From: Cyanobacteria bacterium UBA11153
GTDB taxonomy: Bacteria > Cyanobacteriota > Cyanobacteriia > Cyanobacteriales > Coleofasciculaceae
DNA: 13,013 nt
Reading direction: 5' to 3'
NCBI GenBank assembly: GCA_003511885.1
Contig: DOIX01000192.1
Location: forward strand, 1-13,013
Shown one piece after another: positions 6,108-12,969 of this stretch; position 1 is the first letter of the stretch; every line of letters begins with the position of its first letter. Under the pieces are notes generated by a model. That model was not told the origin of the DNA. It saw only the letters and a program-made list of their open reading frames with translations, and did no database searches. The position numbers and the translations under genes are program-made.

Positions 6108-8213
6108 TCAACAAATCCATCCTTCATCCTCCTTTGGCTTCCAGTGCCAAATTAGCGTCTCTAACAACAATGCGGATCGCCCAAAAGCAATCGTAAAAGG
6201 CGGTTTTCGTTCCTCAGCGCGATCGCTTAATCTATAAGCCTGAAAATGAATTGGTAATCCCAACTTTCCTCTTAAGGTAGCGCGATCGCAATCTGAAATA
6301 AAACAGACTAACCCTCGATTCGCTAACTTGCGACTAATCTGATTAATTCCCCCTGTTACTTCCAAACCTTTAATAATTTGCACCTTCCCAGATTTAGACA
6401 TATCCTTTAAATCGTCTCCTGAATAATAAAATTGCCAATCCTCTCGCAATTCCCGATAACCAGTTAACTTCAAATAACACAAAGCCTCATCAAACCGACT
6501 ACTTGCTAACCCAGCTTTCTTGGCTTGTGCCATAAAGTCTTTCTTTTCCATCCACTCAAATGTAAAGTTACTCAACAAACTGGGAAGATTATAAGTTTTA
6601 AACCTTTCTCTTTCCGGTTCATCTGAATTAGTTCCATCATAAATACCACAATCTAACTGACTAATTCCCCGAAAACTCCGCGCCTCTTCAATAATTTTCT
6701 TTTTTTCCTTTTCCATACAGCGGAAAAGCTGCCCATACATCTGTTTAATTGATATCCCTAAAGCACTTTCAATATCGGCAGCAAACTTGTCGGCAGCTTC
6801 AGGATATTTACTTTGCATTTGAGGTCTCTTTAATTCCAAATGAACGCAAGCAGATTGAATTCCACCCCACCGCTTGGGATACTGTTTAAACTCATTCACA
6901 TAGCCATAATGGGCGCGAATAGCATCAGAAAAAGTAATGCGATCGCAAATTTCCCCATCTTGCAATGGATGCTTTTCCATTTCAAACAGCCTCTCTACAA
7001 TAAAATTCGGTAGCAAAGCATAAGCCTGATAAACCTCAAAACCTTCATGTCTCCCCAACCTGCCAAACCTTTGAATAAAATTCCCTGCATCTGCGGCTTC
7101 AAATACCAAAAAGTTAATTTGAAAATCCACTCCCACATCAATTGTAGAAGTTCCCAACAGCAAATCTGCCTCTGTTACCGATTTAGATTTTTCTGTCTCC
7201 CCCGTCAATCCGGTATTTTCTCTTACCTTCAACCCCAACGGTTCAAAAATCTCCTTGAATCTAGGTACTAACTTTTTGACAGCCGCAATCGAGTTTAAAA
7301 TAATTGCCCCCTTACTCCCAGGATGTTCTTGAAAAAACTGCAAAATGGTAGTTTCCGCATTCTCCACAATCCAGTCATAACTCGAACGTAAGTTAGGTTC
7401 TAATTTTTGCGGAAAATTCAGGCGAATCGGATAGTTAATCTGTCGCCAATTATCCCCCGGTGTAAACTGATAAGCACCCTGTTTAACCGGATCGATAATT
7501 CGATACCTCAATCCAGCCTTTGCTAAAAAATCCTCTAATAAATCGTTGGGAGTCGCCGAAAGAAACAGAAATTTTTTCCCTGGCAGAGTGTGCTTAATCA
7601 GTAGAATTGCATTGAAAATACTCGTAGTTTGCGCCGATGAAAAAACATGGAACTCATCAAACAAAAATAATTGATAATTATCGTCAATCTTGGCAAATAA
7701 ACGATTAGCATTATCTCCCTTTCCCTCCTGATTCCGCCGCAAGTAGCGGAAATCATGGATATAGTGAAAGATATCGGGATTAGTCAGGAGAATCTCGGCA
7801 TTATCAGCGCGATCGCATAATCCTGCTAATTTAGAAGATAATTTATTAGTCTGGATAAAATCCTCCAAAATTGCCGCATTTAACCGATAAATTTGCGGAT
7901 CGTATTCCGGTTTAAACTTAGCTTTATAACCTGCCACCTGTTTTTCCTGATCCCGCGCTAATTCGTTTGTCGGGTACATAGCTAAAGTGTAGGTACGATT
8001 TGTCATAGCTGCTAAATAAGCCGCCAAACTTTTACCATCCCCCGTCATCGCCGTATTGAAAATCACGTCAATATTCGGATCTTGCAGCAGCTTAAAAGTT
8101 TCGGCTTGATGCCAGGAAAGCGATGACAAATCTGGCGGTAACGTCACGCCCTGGGGAACTGCTTCCGCCCGCTGCGAGTATACGGGTTGAAGCCCAATAG
8201 TGTAGGCTGTCAT
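6108..8213 (-). CDS. cas3: Cas3' helicase of the type I-D system (no HD domain)
   Basis: This is the superfamily 2 helicase that unwinds target DNA after recruitment by the I-D complex. All core motifs are visible in 701 residues: Walker A TGDGKS (57-62), DEFH (186-189), SATP (219-222), GTSTIDVGVDF (354-364) and the arginine-finger block QRFGRLGR (381-388). No HD nuclease domain precedes or follows the helicase core, as expected for type I-D, where HD is on Cas10d. I chose the ATG at 8211-8213 (MTAYTIGLQP). The open frame continues upstream to 8474 but that part overlaps the divergent WYL gene and encodes low-complexity sequence unlike Cas3. No clear Shine-Dalgarno is present. Three GCGATCGC sites or more lie in the gene. 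It is the first gene of the operon, 88 bp from its divergent regulator. Confidence 0.95.
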   Translation of the reverse strand: MTAYTIGLQPVYSQRAEAVPQGVTLPPDLSSLSWHQAETFKLLQDPNIDVIFNTAMTGDGKSLAAYLAAMTNRTYTLAMYPTNELARDQEKQVAGYKAKFKPEYDPQIYRLNAAILEDFIQTNKLSSKLAGLCDRADNAEILLTNPDIFHYIHDFRYLRRNQEGKGDNANRLFAKIDDNYQLFLFDEFHVFSSAQTTSIFNAILLIKHTLPGKKFLFLSATPNDLLEDFLAKAGLRYRIIDPVKQGAYQFTPGDNWRQINYPIRLNFPQKLEPNLRSSYDWIVENAETTILQFFQEHPGSKGAIILNSIAAVKKLVPRFKEIFEPLGLKVRENTGLTGETEKSKSVTEADLLLGTSTIDVGVDFQINFLVFEAADAGNFIQRFGRLGRHEGFEVYQAYALLPNFIVERLFEMEKHPLQDGEICDRITFSDAIRAHYGYVNEFKQYPKRWGGIQSACVHLELKRPQMQSKYPEAADKFAADIESALGISIKQMYGQLFRCMEKEKKKIIEEARSFRGISQLDCGIYDGTNSDEPERERFKTYNLPSLLSNFTFEWMEKKDFMAQAKKAGLASSRFDEALCYLKLTGYRELREDWQFYYSGDDLKDMSKSGKVQIIKGLEVTGGINQISRKLANRGLVCFISDCDRATLRGKLGLPIHFQAYRLSDRAEERKPPFTIAFGRSALLLETLIWHWKPKEDEGWIC

Positions 8214-8259
8214 AGTTAGATGGCTGTGAATTGAGTTAATCTGTACTTTAACTAGATCG

Positions 8260-8288
8260 ATAATGACATAGTTTTCCGAAAAGTGCAA
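8260..8288 (-). promoter_or_regulatory. Candidate cas operon promoter with a palindrome in the spacer
   Basis: Read on the complement, TTGCAC (8283-8288) and CATTAT (8260-8265) are separated by exactly 17 bases, a modest sigma-70 match about 47 bases before the cas3 start. The spacer contains TTTTC-C-GAAAA (8272-8282), an 11-bp perfect palindrome with a one-base centre that could serve as an operator. On the plus strand a TATATT (8290-8295) lies just before the WYL start, so both genes may be controlled from the same few dozen bases. Box matches are imperfect. Confidence 0.4.
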
Positions 8289-8301
8289 GTATATTTTGCC
8301 A

Positions 8302-9165
8302 ATGCCCCGTAAAAAAGACACAATCACACTGTCAATCCCACCCGGAACAAAAGAGCAGCTAGAAGCCCTCGCCCGCCGCCTCAAAATCTTTTGGGGCAAG
8401 GAACCCAGCGTATCGGGGCTGATTGTCGCGATCGCCCAACAACAGCTAGCCGTCGGAGAACCTTTTACCCTCAACTCTAATCAGGTTAATGCTTTGCAGC
8501 AAGCCATCAAAGCTTTGCAGGATGGAGGCCATATTGGAGAAGCTCAAATTGTACTTGCACTTTTACTAAATCAAGGTAAACTCGAAACACCCCTCCGTCA
8601 ATCCCTCATGAAACAACTCAGCCAACCCACGGAAGGATGGCGGATTCAGATTGAGGATTTCATGGCAAGAAAGCAGCCATTCTGCCTCCTCTACCGTAAC
8701 TCCCAAAATCAAGAATTAGAATTTACTGTCCGTTATGCCGAAATTCCCTTTTACGAAAAACGCTTCTACCTGCAAGTCTGGTGTGAAGAAACCAAAGACG
8801 TGGCAGATGAGAACCCCGATTTACCAGAATTGTGGCACAACCGCTGCTTGCGTTTTGACAATATTCAGTCAGTTTTGCCCATTAATGGTGAGTGGCGAGG
8901 TGAATTGGACTCCATTAAAGTGTACTTACAGTTTAGGGGTTGGCTGGCAAAAGCATACGAAGTTAAAGAGGAGGATTTGGAAAACCAACTCAGGGGCGAG
9001 GTGCGGTATGTAGTGCGGCGCGTCGTCAACCCTTTTTGGCTGATTCGGGAAGTATCCCGGTATTGGGAAGATTGCATAATTGTAGCTCCCGATAGTATCC
9101 GCGATCGCGTTAAACAAAAACTCAAATCCCTCTGCCAAAACTACAATATCGAAATCCGGGATTAA
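8302..9165 (+). CDS. Ribbon-helix-helix/WYL-domain regulator divergent from the I-D operon
   Basis: WYL-domain proteins are ligand-sensing transcription regulators, many of them tied to prokaryotic defence. The 287-residue product starts with a probable ribbon-helix-helix DNA-binding part (strand DTITLSI 6-12, helix KEQLEALARRL 17-27, helix SVSGLIVAIAQQQL 36-49). A helical linker follows, then a WYL-like beta domain (about 115-197, with CLLYRNSQNQELEF and KRFYLQVWCEE) and a C-terminal WCX-like region (SIKVYLQF to KQKLKSL, 204-277). In Synechocystis 6803 the WYL protein Sll7009, encoded next to the I-D genes, acts as a negative regulator of that CRISPR system; gene order here matches, so the same role is inferred. 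I prefer the ATG at 8302 to a TTG two codons upstream; neither has a Shine-Dalgarno, so the message may be almost leaderless. Confidence 0.85.
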   Translation: MPRKKDTITLSIPPGTKEQLEALARRLKIFWGKEPSVSGLIVAIAQQQLAVGEPFTLNSNQVNALQQAIKALQDGGHIGEAQIVLALLLNQGKLETPLRQSLMKQLSQPTEGWRIQIEDFMARKQPFCLLYRNSQNQELEFTVRYAEIPFYEKRFYLQVWCEETKDVADENPDLPELWHNRCLRFDNIQSVLPINGEWRGELDSIKVYLQFRGWLAKAYEVKEEDLENQLRGEVRYVVRRVVNPFWLIREVSRYWEDCIIVAPDSIRDRVKQKLKSLCQNYNIEIRD

Positions 9166-9180
9166 TATTTGATATTATCA

Positions 9181-9320
9181 CAGCCGGAAAACCCGGCAGT
9201 GGTTCAAACCACTGCCTAATAGCTTAAGTCAGTTAAAACTGACTAGCATCATAATTTTAGTCCATTAAAATGGACTTAAGCTATTAGCCGTAGAATTAAT
9301 TCTACGGCTGGTTTTCTAGC
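9181..9320. repeat. Nested multi-hairpin palindromic element (MITE-like or structured RNA)
   Basis: Five hairpins follow one another. GCCGG/CCGGC is at 9183-9197. GGCAGTGGTT/AACCACTGCC is at 9195-9216 and shares three bases with the first. AGTCAGTT/AACTGACT is at 9227-9244, AGTCCATT/AATGGACT at 9259-9276, and a 24-bp perfect palindrome (AGCCGTAGAATT and its complement) at 9286-9309. A further stem, TAATAGCTTA (9217-9226) with TAAGCTATTA (9277-9286), encloses hairpins three and four, making a cloverleaf-like fold. An outer pairing of GAAAACC (9187-9193) with GGTTTTC (9310-9316) can close the whole element. It begins 15 bases after the WYL stop. Similar palindrome clusters are scattered in cyanobacterial genomes as non-autonomous repeats; a terminator role for the WYL gene is possible but there is no T-run. 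Confidence 0.8.
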
Positions 9321-9337
9321 TTACTAGAATGTTATAT

Positions 9338-9351
9338 CGAACTCAGGTTAA
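9338..9351 (-). repeat. Inverted short copy of the ACCTGAGTTCG core
   Basis: The complement of 9338-9351 reads TTAACCTGAGTTCG. It shares TAACCTGAGTTCGA with the copy near 12968 and the 11-base core with all four occurrences in the window. It lies between the multi-hairpin element and the MITE-like element. Confidence 0.6.
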
Positions 9352-9412
9352 GAGGAGTCATTAAAGTTAAAACTTCCACCTTCGCCCGTTGCCTTCTTAT
9401 GGGTGATATCTG

Positions 9413-9445
9413 TAGCGCTATCAGTAGTCTAGCGCTAGGCTTTTT
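9413..9445 (+). terminator. Weak candidate terminator: TAGCGCTA hairpin plus T5
   Basis: TAGCGCTA occurs at 9413-9420 and 9430-9437. Each copy is itself a palindrome, and together they can form an 8-bp stem with a 9-base loop. The hairpin is followed by GGCTTTTT. It is about 250 bases after the WYL stop, so it is a distant terminator at best. Confidence 0.35.
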
Positions 9446-9452
9446 GGTTAAA

Positions 9453-9563
9453 CTCAGATCTTGCACCATTCTCAATAAAGAGCTACAACCCTTGATATTT
9501 CGTTGTTATCGTCACCCAAAATCAAGCTTTTTCAGGTTTATTGACATTGGTGCAAGATCTCAA
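9453..9563. mobile_element. About 110-bp MITE-like element with terminal inverted repeats
   Basis: AGATCTTGCACCA at 9456-9468 recurs as its exact complement at 9548-9560. The similarity continues inward (left TTCTCAATAAA, right complement ATGTCAATAAA), so the imperfect inverted repeats are roughly 25 bases long. The 80 or so bases between them encode nothing convincing. No clear target-site duplication is seen; TTAA lies near both ends. This fits a solo, non-autonomous transposon remnant; I cannot name its parent family with certainty. Confidence 0.55.
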
Positions 9564-9676
9564 TTAAAGGATCTCTCTTAACTACTAAGCTGTTACGCAT
9601 TTAATTTGTATATACCCACACCCCACAACCCTTTCGACAAATTTACTATCCAATTTAGATGCGCCGCAGCTTATCG

Positions 9677-9712
9677 CCGAGGGCAACTCGGTATGAGGAG
9701 TGGGGAGTTGCC
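9677..9712. repeat. Two mutually exclusive hairpins upstream of the kinase promoter
   Basis: CCGAG (9677-9681) pairs with CTCGG (9687-9691), or alternatively GGCAACTC (9682-9689) pairs with GAGTTGCC (9705-9712). The stems overlap. They end 10 bases before the -35 box of the kinase promoter, so they lie outside the kinase mRNA and may be the end of another transcript or a protein-binding site. Confidence 0.45.
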
Positions 9713-9722
9713 AGAAAAATCC

Positions 9723-9751
9723 TTGACTATCGTATAGTATATATGTACTAT
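9723..9751 (+). promoter_or_regulatory. Sigma-70-type promoter of the kinase gene
   Basis: TTGACT (9723-9728), a 17-base spacer and TACTAT (9746-9751) make a good match to a vegetative promoter, about 65 bases before the kinase ATG. The spacer and -10 box form an inverted repeat (ATAGTA/TACTAT around TATATG, 9734-9751) that could bind a dimeric regulator. Confidence 0.65.
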
Positions 9752-9816
9752 ATAAATAGGGCTGAAGATAGTATAGCAACTGCCACATCGGTATTGACCG
9801 AAATGAGGAATACACC

Positions 9817-11088
9817 ATGACTTGGAAACCGGGACAGAAATTACAACGCGGCAAGTACACCCTTGAAAAAGTACTAGGGCAAGGTGGTTTTGGCATCACC
9901 TATCTAGTGACAGACAAAGAAGGCAACCACTCAGTCATCAAAACCCTAAACGATTACCTCCACAGCGAAGACAATTTTGCCAAATATCAGCAGGATTTCC
10001 TTAACGAAGCCTTACGTTTAGCCAAATTTCGCCATCCTCATATAGTGCGGGTAGAGGAAGTGATTCAAGAGGGCGAAGAGTGGTGCATGGTAATGGAATA
10101 TATTGATGGGGAAAATTTAGCTCATCGCATTTGGGATCAAGGGGTTTTACCAGAATTAGAAGGATTGCGCTATATCCAGCAAATTGGGGAAGCTTTAACA
10201 TTAATTCACAATGATGGCTTACTCCATCGGGATATTAAACCTCTCAATATTATGCTCCGTCGGGATTGTCCGGAAGCAGTATTAATTGACTTTGGTATTG
10301 CTCGCGAATTTACCCCCAATTTAACCCAAACTCATACTCAATCTCTCTCAGAAGGCTTTGCCCCAATTGAACAATACGATTGGCGAGCCAAACGAGGGGC
10401 TTATACTGATATTTATGCTTTAGCCGCCACTCTATATTCTATCCTGACGGGAAAAATTCCCATCCCTTCACCAATCCGCGCTTATAGTCTGGAATTGGAA
10501 ACCCCAAAACAAATTAATCCCAAAATTAGCGATCGCGTAAATCGTGCTATCCTCCAAGGCATGGCGATGAAACCGGAAGATCGTCCCCAATCCGTGCCAG
10601 AATGGTTAACCATGTTAGGCGGTACTGCCCCCATCGGGGGACTTGCACCAGGAGATTATGTGAGATTGCGGAGTTTGCTATCTCTTGAGGAATGGCAAGC
10701 CGCAGATAAAGAAACAGCAGCTTTGATACTGAAAGCATCCGGAAAAGAAGGATGGTTAAAAGTTAGTGATATTGAAAGATTCCCCATTCAGGAATTACAT
10801 ATAATCGATAAAATCTGGAGAGAGGCAAGCGGCAATCGTTTTGGCTTAACCGTACAAAAGCGCATCTGGCAAAATGTACTGGATACGAAGAAAACACATT
10901 GGCAAAATTGGTGTAATTTTTGCGATCGCGTTGGTTGGCGTGTTAGAGGTAATTGGGTAGCTCACAATCGGCTTAATTTTACATCAAATGCACCTGTTGG
11001 CGAATTACCATCATTAGTTGTTGCTGATAGTTTTGCCTTGCGTCAGGAAGAATCTGTGATGTCATTACTATCGCGAAATGATTTGTAA
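9817..11088 (+). CDS. Serine/threonine protein kinase with C-terminal GUN4 domain
   Basis: The 423-residue protein is a cytoplasmic Hanks-type kinase fused to a tetrapyrrole-binding GUN4 fold. Kinase elements in order: glycine loop GQGGFG (21-26), catalytic lysine K42 in VIK, HRDIKPLN (137-144, catalytic D139), DFG (158-160), and the activation segment EGFAPIEQY (179-187), which replaces APE in many cyanobacterial kinases. All catalytic residues are present. From about 280 to 395 the sequence matches GUN4 (LRSLLSLEEWQAADKETA, later DKIWREASGNRFGLTVQ and GWRVRGNW). No transmembrane segment is seen. The ATG has GAGG at 9805-9808, 8 bases upstream. GUN4 stimulates Mg-chelatase by binding porphyrins; in this fusion it may sense a tetrapyrrole or simply serve as a protein-interaction module. 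The substrate is unknown. Confidence 0.92.
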   Translation: MTWKPGQKLQRGKYTLEKVLGQGGFGITYLVTDKEGNHSVIKTLNDYLHSEDNFAKYQQDFLNEALRLAKFRHPHIVRVEEVIQEGEEWCMVMEYIDGENLAHRIWDQGVLPELEGLRYIQQIGEALTLIHNDGLLHRDIKPLNIMLRRDCPEAVLIDFGIAREFTPNLTQTHTQSLSEGFAPIEQYDWRAKRGAYTDIYALAATLYSILTGKIPIPSPIRAYSLELETPKQINPKISDRVNRAILQGMAMKPEDRPQSVPEWLTMLGGTAPIGGLAPGDYVRLRSLLSLEEWQAADKETAALILKASGKEGWLKVSDIERFPIQELHIIDKIWREASGNRFGLTVQKRIWQNVLDTKKTHWQNWCNFCDRVGWRVRGNWVAHNRLNFTSNAPVGELPSLVVADSFALRQEESVMSLLSRNDL

Positions 11089-11100
11089 AAAACCTAACCC

Positions 11101-11144
11101 ACCTGAGTTCGACGAAAGAGCCGAAGCGGAAAGCAAGTAAACAA
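11101..11144 (+). repeat. 44-bp repeat, copy 1 (ACCTGAGTTCG family)
   Basis: It begins ACCTGAGTTCGACGAAAGAG and ends AAACAA. It matches 12970-13013 in the same direction with two mismatches in 44 bases. It starts 12 bases after the kinase stop. Confidence 0.85.
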
Positions 11145-11250
11145 GAGCTTTACAACATTTTAAGATCAAATCTCTTAGGCAAGAAATCGATATTACAAGC
11201 CCAATGCGTGGTAACTATCATGAAAAAAGTCCAGGGAAAACACCGTTGGC

Positions 11251-11270
11251 AAGCGCGAAGCGCGAAGCGC
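11251..11270. repeat. Short tandem heptamer array AAGCGCG
   Basis: Two full and one six-base copy of AAGCGCG in a row. Short tandem heptamer repeats (STRR) of this general kind are known in heterocystous cyanobacteria. Downstream, CCTCTCC (11276-11282) and GGAGAGG (11297-11303) can form a stem. Confidence 0.6.
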
Positions 11271-11303
11271 ATACTCCTCTCCTCCGAACTCAGGTGGGAG
11301 AGG

Positions 11304-11697
11304 TGCGATGCCTTTGGCTAACGTTATCTTGTCGTTTCGTAAACAATTCTCTACCAAGTAGATCTGCCAGCGCTATGATTAAATTCAACTAGTTCAGGTC
11401 AAGTCGGGATCTGTTATACAGTACCGACTCTAAACCAAATTTAAACAGATGAGCCTTGGTGGGTAAAACAGGCATGTCAGCGGTGAGAGGGCTAATCAAC
11501 AGAAATTGGAGCTGCGCCCTTGCCTATTAGCTTGAGCTATCATTCTCGCCATTGCTGGATGTGCCACCGACACACCATTTGTGGCGATATAGCCTATCTA
11601 GAGCTGGCAAGTGTTTCTAGCCTGTACCCCAAGGTGTAGTATTGTTTTTTCTAGTGCAGATCGGCAGAAATTAATTGAGTTGTTAAATTCCCTCTGC
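11304..11697. other. Intergenic stretch without a recognisable gene
   Basis: No reading frame here has coding character or a credible ribosome-binding site, and I recognise no tRNA or known RNA family. A GCCAC/GTGGC pairing around 11564-11584 is the only notable secondary structure. A small RNA cannot be excluded. Confidence 0.4.
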
Positions 11698-11758
11698 GCC
11701 CTCACTCCCCACACCGGGGTTGGAGGATAGCAGTTGAGGGCTTCTGCTCAAATGCCCT
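11698..11758 (+). promoter_or_regulatory. Structured leader with alternative stems upstream of the DUF2839 gene
   Basis: GCCCTCA (11698-11704) pairs with TGAGGGC (11735-11741), stacking on CTCC (11705-11708) with GGAG (11722-11725). The 3' arm can instead pair as AGGGC (11737-11741) with GCCCT (11754-11758). The two folds exclude each other. It ends 60 bases before the DUF2839 start, so a leader with regulatory folding is possible. No known riboswitch consensus is recognised. Confidence 0.4.
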
Positions 11759-11817
11759 AGTTCCTCTTGCCGAGAAGAAAAACTAAACTACTAAAGTTCC
11801 TGGAGGTTTTTGTAATT

Positions 11818-12030
11818 ATGGGTGAAGCGAAACGCCGTAAAGCGGCTCTAGGTGATAAGTATGGTCAAGAAGCAAAACTCTTCGGCTGGCTACCGATTAC
11901 CAAAAGTCAGAGCGAGGAATTTATCAAGCTGACTACTAAGGGAGCCTGGGTTGGGATCGGTTTTCTGGTGCTTTGGTGGCTGACGGTGCGGTTAATTGGG
12001 CCTGCCTTTGGTTGGTGGGAAATTAGCTAG
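11818..12030 (+). CDS. DUF2839 small membrane protein
   Basis: The 70-residue protein matches DUF2839, a family found almost only in cyanobacteria and of unknown function. The N-terminus is polar and basic (MGEAKRRKAALGDKYGQEAK), then WLPITKSQSEEFIKLTTKGAW leads into one hydrophobic helix (about 43-62, VGIGFLVLWWLTVRLIGPAF), ending in GWWEIS. One membrane span is therefore likely, with the basic N-terminus on the cytoplasmic side. The ATG is supported by GGAGG at 11802-11806, 11 bases upstream. An upstream in-frame TTG at 11767 would add 17 residues with no family support and is not used. It appears monocistronic, with a folded leader. Confidence 0.88.
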   Translation: MGEAKRRKAALGDKYGQEAKLFGWLPITKSQSEEFIKLTTKGAWVGIGFLVLWWLTVRLIGPAFGWWEIS

Positions 12031-12445
12031 CATCCTGAATCGGCTGGATTCTCAATTACTCAGATGGGATCGGCTTTGCTCCTGCCGAAGGCAATCGCAA
12101 CTGTTTCCTCAAGTCGGTTTAAGCTGAGGAGACATTACTTATTGTTATCTGTTGGTCAGGGTTAATTGAAATTAATCATATACGGAATTGAGCCAATCCG
12201 TTTGTACTGAACAAAGATCCCTAATCTGTCGCGGTAAGCTCACTATTACCTTGCTCCCTCTTCAGGGTTAAGCAACAATTGCTAAATCCTTGCGGACAAG
12301 ACTAGGCCGTAATTGTAATCAAAAGCATCTGGAATGTTTGGGAATCTTTCAAATTATCCCCCCAACAATACTAAGAGGTGAATGTTAAAATCTTAAGAAA
12401 GTATAAAGGTTTCAGCTCTATATGAGTGGTGTGAGGAAAAGAAAC
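12031..12445. other. Intergenic stretch with minor hairpins only
   Basis: Short stems GAATC/GATTC (12037-12051) and TCGGC/GCCGA (12070-12088) follow the DUF2839 stop, and TTAATT/AATTAA lies near 12163. None has a T-run. TATAAA at 12402-12407, preceded 17 bases upstream only by a poor TGAATG, is a possible -10 box for the DUF1815 gene. No gene or known RNA is recognised. Confidence 0.4.
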
Positions 12446-12790
12446 ATGTTTATCAGACTAGCAGAGCAACATCGACAATTTGTCCAAGATTTGGTCATGA
12501 ATCTCCAAGCATTGGCAATTGTACTGGAAAATAAAGGCTATCTAGCATCTTGCTACACCTGTGGAGGCCAGATGAATAGCGCATCATTTATGGTTAGTTT
12601 GGGAGAAAATCATCTGATTCGCTTTTTGGTATCAGATTATGGCATCACCTGGACAGAGATGCGAGACGATCGCGAATTGATGAAGTTGGAAGGTGCTGAG
12701 GCTATCAGCCAACTCCAAGATTTAGGAAATCTAGTGAAGTATCACATTATGCCATCTGAAGCTTTCTCTCTAGTTGGCAACCCAGTCTAG
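12446..12790 (+). CDS. DUF1815 protein, conserved in cyanobacteria
   Basis: The 114-residue product begins MFIRLAEQHRQFVQDLVMNL and contains the conserved CYTCGGQMNSASFMVSLG (about 43-60) and FLVSDYGITWTEMRDDRELM (69-88), which I recognise as DUF1815. Function is unknown. No signal peptide or membrane span is visible, so it is probably soluble. The CxxC pair in CYTC could bind a metal or form a disulfide, but this is inference. I chose the ATG at 12446 because GAGG at 12433-12436 is well placed before it and family members start this way; the in-frame ATG at 12422 has no ribosome-binding site. Confidence 0.9.
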   Translation: MFIRLAEQHRQFVQDLVMNLQALAIVLENKGYLASCYTCGGQMNSASFMVSLGENHLIRFLVSDYGITWTEMRDDRELMKLEGAEAISQLQDLGNLVKYHIMPSEAFSLVGNPV

Positions 12791-12818
12791 GCTCAATTTC
12801 GGCTACCACATCGAACAT

Positions 12819-12862
12819 TAGCTTTTAATAAAGCTATCCGCCTGTTTTATTCACAGAGCGGA
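12819..12862 (+). terminator. Tandem hairpins after the DUF1815 gene
   Basis: TAGCTTT/AAAGCTA (12819-12836, loop TAAT) is followed at once by TCCGCCTGT pairing with ACAG-GCGGA around one bulged A (12837-12862). They lie 29 bases after the stop codon. The T-rich tail is weak (TTAAGTTTG), so this is a likely transcript end rather than a textbook terminator. Confidence 0.45.
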
Positions 12863-12969
12863 TTAAGTTTGTAGCTCGACTTTCTTGGACAAATTCAGGT
12901 TTTTTGGCAAGGTTTGAGCAGCGAGATTTATGAAGAGAACAATCTTATACAGCAAGCTCTACATAAATA

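Larger units (their letters stand above)
11098..11298. mobile_element. About 200-bp stretch bounded by 14-bp perfect inverted repeats
   Basis: CCCACCTGAGTTCG (11098-11111) recurs as its exact complement at 11285-11298. The DNA between holds the first 44-bp repeat, a heptamer array and no convincing gene. This could be a MITE-like remnant or two independent insertions of the same small repeat in opposite directions; target-site duplications are not evident. Confidence 0.4.

Noticed and set aside
8214..8474. N-terminal extension of cas3 by 87 codons
   Set aside because: It overlaps the divergent WYL gene and its promoter region, and the encoded sequence has no Cas3 character; MTAYTIGLQP at 8213 is the better start.
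8735..9138. Three reading frames overlapping the WYL gene
   Set aside because: All are alternative-frame shadows of a well-supported gene.
9399..9581. 60-residue plus-strand reading frame
   Set aside because: It lies across the TAGCGCTA hairpin and the MITE-like element and has no coding signature.
9585..9899. 104-residue minus-strand reading frame
   Set aside because: It covers the kinase promoter and N-terminus on the opposite strand, has no family resemblance and no ribosome-binding site.
11204..11392. 62-residue reading frame downstream of the kinase
   Set aside because: It runs through a heptamer repeat and inverted repeats, has arginine-rich repeat-derived composition and no ribosome-binding site.
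11304..11817. tRNA, 6S RNA or riboswitch in the long gap after the kinase
   Set aside because: No cloverleaf with tRNA invariant bases and no consensus element of a known RNA family could be recognised by eye.
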